Shown here piece by piece: positions 62,416 through 64,000 of a DNA stretch of 64,000 nucleotides (positions within the stretch are counted from its first letter, which is position 1; each line of letters opens with the position of its first letter). A program made the position numbers and the translations under genes. The notes under the pieces were generated by a model, which made no database searches, was not told the origin of the DNA, and saw only the letters and a program-made list of their open reading frames with translations. The DNA comes from Chryseobacterium oryctis (lineage in GTDB: Bacteria > Bacteroidota > Bacteroidia > Flavobacteriales > Weeksellaceae): the NCBI RefSeq assembly GCF_025971925.1, contig NZ_JAPDHV010000001.1:1-64000 (forward strand), written 5' to 3'.

Positions 62416-62443
62416 TGCAACCTTTTTATTTACTTGCATCTTA
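62416..62443 (+). promoter_or_regulatory. Shared promoter motif, copy 3
   Basis: TGCAACCTTTTTA with TCTTA 23 bp downstream (62439), 20 bp before the gene at 62463. Confidence 0.7.
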
Positions 62444-62462
62444 CTATTATAATTAATCTTCT

Positions 62463-63497
62463 ATGAAAAAAAAATTACCTTTTTTATTTATATTTATAAT
62501 CTTAATTTCCTGTAGACAAAACAATGAAGAAAATTTAGAAAAAAACACCAATGCAATAGATTTATATGTTGCAGGAGCTGAGAATAATAAAGCATGCTAC
62601 TGGAAAAACAATCAACAAAACTATCTTTCAGGAGGTGATGATATAATTTCGGCAAATATCACTTTTGAAAACAATAATATTTATCTTACAGGATATAATC
62701 AGTTTACAGATGATTTAAAGTTTTTTTGGAAAAACAATGTAAAATATGATATAAGACAATATTTAAATATTTCTTCTAATTTATATTTAAAAATCAGCAA
62801 TTTTACTGTAAAAAACAATGATATCTACTTTACTGGTGTTGTGGAAAATCCATCTCCAGCAACATCAAATGATAAATACGAGCATTCTTATTGGAAAAAT
62901 GGGGTAAAAACAGTTTTAAACAAATCAGCGAACAAAAATGACGAAGATTTCAGAGTAGGTTCTATTTGCATATACAATTCTAAAGTATATACAATTGGAA
63001 GAAAAACAATAAACAATGTTTTGTATGACGGATATTATGAAGGAATTATTTTCCACGAAATTATACCTGTCTTAAACTCTTCACTGGATAGAATTTGTAA
63101 TTTAGCAACAAACGATAACAATCTTTATGTTTCAGGTCAAAAAAATGGGTTAGCTTTTTATAAAAATCTCTTAACTGGTATTGAAACTCAGCCTAGTCAA
63201 ACTTCACAATTATTTTCTTTTCCTACTATAATTCTTAACGGGAATGATGTTTACACAGTACAATACCAGGGATATTATAAAAACAATGGCACTTATACTC
63301 CCATCACCATCGATCCTGATTACCAATTATGTTCAAAGATGATTATTCTCAATCAAAACTTCTATACAATCAGAATATTTGATTCTAATTACACAGGTGG
63401 AAAAGTTTATATAAACAACGTTCAAGTCATGCATCTTCCTGCTGCACAATTAGGAGTCAAACAAGTATTAACAGATCTTTTTGTAAAAAATAATTAA
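62463..63497 (+). CDS. Repeat lipoprotein paralogue B
   Basis: A 344-residue lipoprotein (lipobox LISCRQN, Cys 17), paralogous to the genes at 61357 and 63554 (LYVAGAENNKACYWKNN, NNIYLTGYNQF, DIYFTGVVENPSPATS, YWKNGVKT). Repeated Trp/Gly/Asn-containing strands suggest a beta-propeller. The tandem copies with separate promoters imply recent duplication, perhaps for antigenic or dosage variation. Confidence 0.7.
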   Translation: MKKKLPFLFIFIILISCRQNNEENLEKNTNAIDLYVAGAENNKACYWKNNQQNYLSGGDDIISANITFENNNIYLTGYNQFTDDLKFFWKNNVKYDIRQYLNISSNLYLKISNFTVKNNDIYFTGVVENPSPATSNDKYEHSYWKNGVKTVLNKSANKNDEDFRVGSICIYNSKVYTIGRKTINNVLYDGYYEGIIFHEIIPVLNSSLDRICNLATNDNNLYVSGQKNGLAFYKNLLTGIETQPSQTSQLFSFPTIILNGNDVYTVQYQGYYKNNGTYTPITIDPDYQLCSKMIILNQNFYTIRIFDSNYTGGKVYINNVQVMHLPAAQLGVKQVLTDLFVKNN

Positions 63498-63509
63498 ACC
63501 TCAAAAATC

Positions 63510-63538
63510 TGCAACCTTTTTATTTATTTGAATCTTAT
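63510..63538 (+). promoter_or_regulatory. Shared promoter motif, copy 4
   Basis: TGCAACCTTTTTA with TCTTA 23 bp downstream (63533), 16 bp before the gene at 63554. Confidence 0.7.
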
Positions 63539-63553
63539 AAGAAAATAATAATT

Positions 63554-64000
63554 ATGAAAAATCTTATTTTACCATTTATCTTATTACTCACATTTATGTT
63601 TTCTTGCAGGGAAAATAATATTGATGAAATACTTGAACAAAAATTGAATTCAGTAGATGTATATATTGCAGGAAAAGAAAATAATACTGCTTGCTATTGG
63701 AAAAATAATATTAAAACAAACTTAACTAATGGAACAGGAATAACCGCAAGAAAAATTATTGTTGAGAATAATGATGTTTACGTTTTTGGTACAAGTGATG
63801 TAACTCCATCTAATTTTTATCTTTGGAAAAATAATGTAAAAATAAACATTAACCAGTATATAGGAACGAATTTAAATACAACAAATCCAGCAGATGATTT
63901 TCACAACATTGATGATTTTCTAATAAATCAAGGGAATATTTATCTTTTGGGATATGTACGAAGTCCTATTATCTCAGTACCACCAAGCGGAACTCAATCG
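63554..64000 (+). CDS. Repeat lipoprotein paralogue C (partial)
   Basis: The first 149 codons of a third paralogue, cut by the window end. Its signal peptide is nearly identical to that of paralogue A (KNLILPFILLLTF, lipobox FSCREN) and it has the same start to the mature chain (DVYIAGKENNTACYWKNN). The near identity of the first 20 residues suggests recent duplication or gene conversion. Confidence 0.8.
   Translation, partial: MKNLILPFILLLTFMFSCRENNIDEILEQKLNSVDVYIAGKENNTACYWKNNIKTNLTNGTGITARKIIVENNDVYVFGTSDVTPSNFYLWKNNVKININQYIGTNLNTTNPADDFHNIDDFLINQGNIYLLGYVRSPIISVPPSGTQS

Overview
The window looks like chromosome of a low-GC Flavobacteriia bacterium of the Chryseobacterium/Elizabethkingia type (Weeksellaceae). 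The support is AT-rich DNA, TANNTTTG-type -7 promoter boxes, almost no Shine-Dalgarno sequences, a T9SS sorting tail, GLPG-style secreted proteins and MutS2/PspC/PlsC genes typical of that group. The genus is inferred, not proven.

Layout. (1) 1-2021: left backbone with a YceI-like protein and an outer-membrane porin. (2) About 2144-49737: an integrated mosaic element bounded by a 30-bp direct repeat (2144-2173 and 49708-49737), with a tyrosine recombinase just inside the left end. Within it: a HicBA toxin-antitoxin pair; a plasmid-like module (replication-relaxation-like protein, T4SS-type ATPase, a cluster of small plasmid genes, Dam-like and C5 DNA methyltransferases, an iteron origin and a Rep_3-type initiator) at 3.6-17.9 kb; a PD-(D/E)XK protein; a short Rhs toxin-like cassette flanked by two transglutaminase-fold paralogues; a STAND NTPase; a membrane/vWA-like lipoprotein module; a block of secreted proteins with a LytS/LytR pair; a Fic protein; and an ABC-3C defence operon. 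(3) 49802-64000: right backbone, beginning with a 3' half of tRNA-Met, then a YceI-like gene, an acetyltransferase, MutS2, an ABC ATPase, a cobalamin riboswitch, thioesterases, an HD phosphohydrolase, PadR-PspC, an acyltransferase and a tandem array of paralogous lipoproteins, each with its own copy of one promoter motif.

Main finding. Nine genes of the element (HicA, Dam-like MTase, C5 MTase, a HTH/membrane protein, the Rep initiator, three small proteins, and a separate AT-rich membrane protein at 42926-43681) each read in one frame from start to TAA/TAG but contain 29 in-frame TGA codons altogether. Where the family is recognisable, the TGA falls mostly on glycine, including the invariant GGK and GGG motifs of the adenine methyltransferase and the FSMAG and FREGQ-like motifs of the C5 methyltransferase. 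There are no frameshifts and no internal TAA or TAG. Other genes in the same window clearly stop at TGA (ATGA overlaps at 9567, 48293 and 53438), so the host uses TGA as a stop. This looks like a mobile module that uses UGA as a glycine codon, or one locked by UGA unless a suppressor tRNA is present. I found no tRNA-Gly(UCA) in the window.

Second finding. At 17322-17383, right after the recoded block, lies a solitary Cas12a-type (V-A) repeat handle followed by a 22-23 nt spacer-length stretch and a terminator, with no cas genes: a candidate RNA anti-CRISPR or stand-alone guide.
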